In this document: positions 4,805 to 5,388 of the stretch, piece by piece | Numbering within the stretch: the stretch's first letter is position 1 | Layout of the letters: each line of letters opens with the position of its first letter | Assembly (NCBI GenBank): GCA_031262845.1 | Contig: JAISGZ010000092.1 | Coordinates: 1 to 5,388 of the forward strand | DNA from: Propionibacteriaceae bacterium | GTDB taxonomy: Bacteria > Actinomycetota > Actinomycetes > Propionibacteriales > Propionibacteriaceae | DNA: 5,388 bases | Direction of reading: 5' to 3' | Program-made: the position numbers and the translations under genes | The notes under the pieces: generated by a model | Told to the model about the DNA's origin: nothing | Databases searched by the model: none | The model's input: the letters and a program-made list of their open reading frames with translations, nothing else

Positions 4805-4856
4805 GTCGGGCTGGTGTTGACTCGTGAATAACGGTTCAACACCAGCCCGATTATCA
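4805..4856 (+). terminator. Strong intrinsic terminator after pnp
   Basis: Bases 4806-4820 (TCGGGCTGGTGTTGA) and 4836-4850 form a perfect 15-bp stem, extendable by one G-U pair (4805/4851). The 15-base loop contains a small CGT/ACG hairpin. The tail TTATCACC is only mildly U-rich. It lies 16 bases after the pnp stop and should isolate pnp from the next unit, which is on the same strand. Confidence 0.88.
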
Positions 4857-4857
4857 C

Positions 4858-4896
4858 CACCGGTCACCTCCGGGGCGCACCGGTCACTTCGTGACC
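4858..4896. repeat. Repeated CACCGGTCAC boxes ending in an inverted repeat
   Basis: CACCGGTCAC occurs at 4858-4867 and 4878-4887, exactly 20 bases apart. The second copy runs into its own inverse, GGTCAC-TTC-GTGACC (4882-4896), a perfect 6-bp dyad with a three-base centre. This gives three GGTCAC/GTGACC half sites within 39 bases, resembling a multi-site operator. It lies about 200 bases before the adaptor gene, so it could also belong to an unmapped upstream promoter or be a secondary stem after the terminator. Confidence 0.45.
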
Positions 4897-5088
4897 CAAC
4901 TGTTGCGGTTGGCGGCCAGGATTTGGGGGAGGCTGATTTCAGTCCCTCATTCCTGGTTGGCTAGGTAGTTTGGCTTTCTTAGAGGTGAATTGGTGAACCG
5001 CGTTACTGTATTGGTCTGTTAATAACTTGCGGCTGGTTCCAGAATCCATCTGATGAGGTGAATTCGGCGCTGCCCGCCCTATTCCAGG
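4897..5088. other. Spacer before the adaptor gene
   Basis: No supportable gene is seen. The stretch contains A+T-rich runs near 4960-4990 and 5010-5026, with TAATAA at 5020-5025 as an isolated -10-like word lacking a matching -35. A 9-codon frame (GTG 4994 to TAA 5021-5023) follows AGAGGTG but is too short to claim. Confidence 0.4.
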
Positions 5089-5094
5089 TAGTCT
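5089..5094 (+). promoter_or_regulatory. Possible -10 box for a leaderless transcript
   Basis: TAGTCT fits the TANNNT form of actinobacterial -10 boxes and ends seven bases before the ATG at 5102, the distance expected if transcription starts at that ATG. No clear -35 box is present. The only purine-rich word before the ATG, AGGAA at 5095-5099, is two bases away, too near to serve as a Shine-Dalgarno. Confidence 0.4.
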
Positions 5095-5101
5095 AGGAAC
5101 T

Positions 5102-5388
5102 ATGCCAATCCGTCGTCGCACCGACACTGCTCTGAGCCCAGTGAAGAGCCGCCGTAAACCGCTCATCATCGGTCTCGCTATTGCCCTCGTGCTCGTGGTG
5201 GGCGGCGTGATCGCCTGGTGGCTGGGCCACCGGAGCGACGATGACCCGACCACGGTGACGAAGACCAACACGGCGACGGTCCAGCGTGGGTCGCTGGCGG
5301 CGGGTTTCAAACTATCCGGCACGATCGGCTACGGCGACGCCGAGCCGCTGTCCGGCGCCAGCACGGGAATTGTCACGAAGGTGCCGAA
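5102..5388 (+). CDS. Membrane-anchored HlyD/MacA-like efflux adaptor, N-terminus (partial)
   Basis: The gene runs off the window after 95 complete codons. The protein starts with a basic cytoplasmic tail (MPIRRR, KSRRK), then one membrane segment at about 21-41 (LIIGLAIALVLVVGGVIAWW) and an acidic/Thr-rich external linker. The first beta strands of an adaptor domain follow: ATVQRGSLAAGFKLSGTIGYGD and then SGASTGIVTKVP. The V-x-RG-x-L ... SGT-[IL]-GYGD wording is what I know from actinobacterial membrane-fusion/peptidoglycan-binding proteins that pair with MacB-like ABC transporter subunits, in which the lipoyl/hairpin part would begin right after the cut. A role in export of drugs or peptides, or in cell-envelope functions, is inferred. 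The ATG at 5102 has no properly spaced ribosome binding site, so translation may be leaderless; GTG 5141 is a weaker alternative that would shorten the basic tail. It begins a unit separate from pnp. Confidence 0.68.
   Translation, partial: MPIRRRTDTALSPVKSRRKPLIIGLAIALVLVVGGVIAWWLGHRSDDDPTTVTKTNTATVQRGSLAAGFKLSGTIGYGDAEPLSGASTGIVTKVP

Noticed and set aside
4994..5023. Nine-codon frame after AGAGGTG
   Set aside because: It is too short and has no overlap or coupling with the next gene, so chance is the simplest reading.
4939..5322. 127-codon minus-strand frame over the adaptor gene start
   Set aside because: The plus-strand frame has a coherent membrane segment and adaptor-domain wording, whereas this one is Arg/Ser/Pro-rich without motifs.
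1..5388. CRISPR arrays, tRNA or rRNA genes, phage or plasmid functions
   Set aside because: No regularly spaced repeats, cloverleaf folds, rRNA words, integrases or replication genes were found on either strand.

Overview
The window is a housekeeping segment of an actinobacterial chromosome with one accessory gene inserted into it. All genes are on the + strand. The order ribF - (accessory gene) - rpsO - pnp is the downstream half of the nusA/infB/rbfA/truB/ribF/rpsO/pnp neighbourhood that is conserved in Actinomycetota. The wording of S15 and PNPase (for example the T-for-S change in the PNPase phosphate loop and the long linker before the second RNase PH core), the moderately high G+C of pnp, and a structured pnp leader resembling the Actino-pnp RNA support that phylum. 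I cannot name the genus from sequence alone.

Layout. Bases 1-336 hold the C-terminal riboflavin-kinase part of bifunctional RibF, cut by the window edge. Bases 337-597 are a non-coding, increasingly A+T-rich spacer. A 32-codon GTG-started ORF (598-696) has a good Shine-Dalgarno sequence that can be folded away in a hairpin. Its stop overlaps the start of a lineage-specific secreted protein (690-1688). That protein has a signal peptide, two duplicated Ig-like modules with four cysteines each, and an amphipathic hydrophobic C-terminal tail. A 22-bp RNA hairpin (1736-1788) follows it. Next come a leader with small repeats and a 12-bp palindrome, then rpsO (1985-2248) with a clean intrinsic terminator (2259-2296).

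The rpsO-pnp gap (2297-2598) is not empty. It holds an A/C-rich, U-poor patch with a plausible promoter, then a folded leader (2459-2526) that I assign to the Actino-pnp motif, and a second hairpin just before the pnp ribosome binding site. Complete pnp (2599-4788) encodes a 729-residue PNPase with all catalytic and RNA-binding motifs, and ends at a 15-bp perfect stem terminator (4805-4856). After a spacer with a direct repeat and an inverted repeat, a new transcription unit starts at 5102. It encodes the N-terminus of a membrane-anchored HlyD/MacA-like adaptor, cut by the window end, and looks leaderless.

Functional links. RibF makes FMN and FAD. S15 (30S assembly) and PNPase (3'-5' RNA decay) are ancient neighbours that often share partial read-through transcription and autoregulation. 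The secreted Ig-like protein has no evident link to them and is best seen as an insertion of different base composition. The adaptor is the start of what is probably an ABC-type export operon. The least explained parts are the secreted protein with its leader ORF and the 1736-1788 hairpin.
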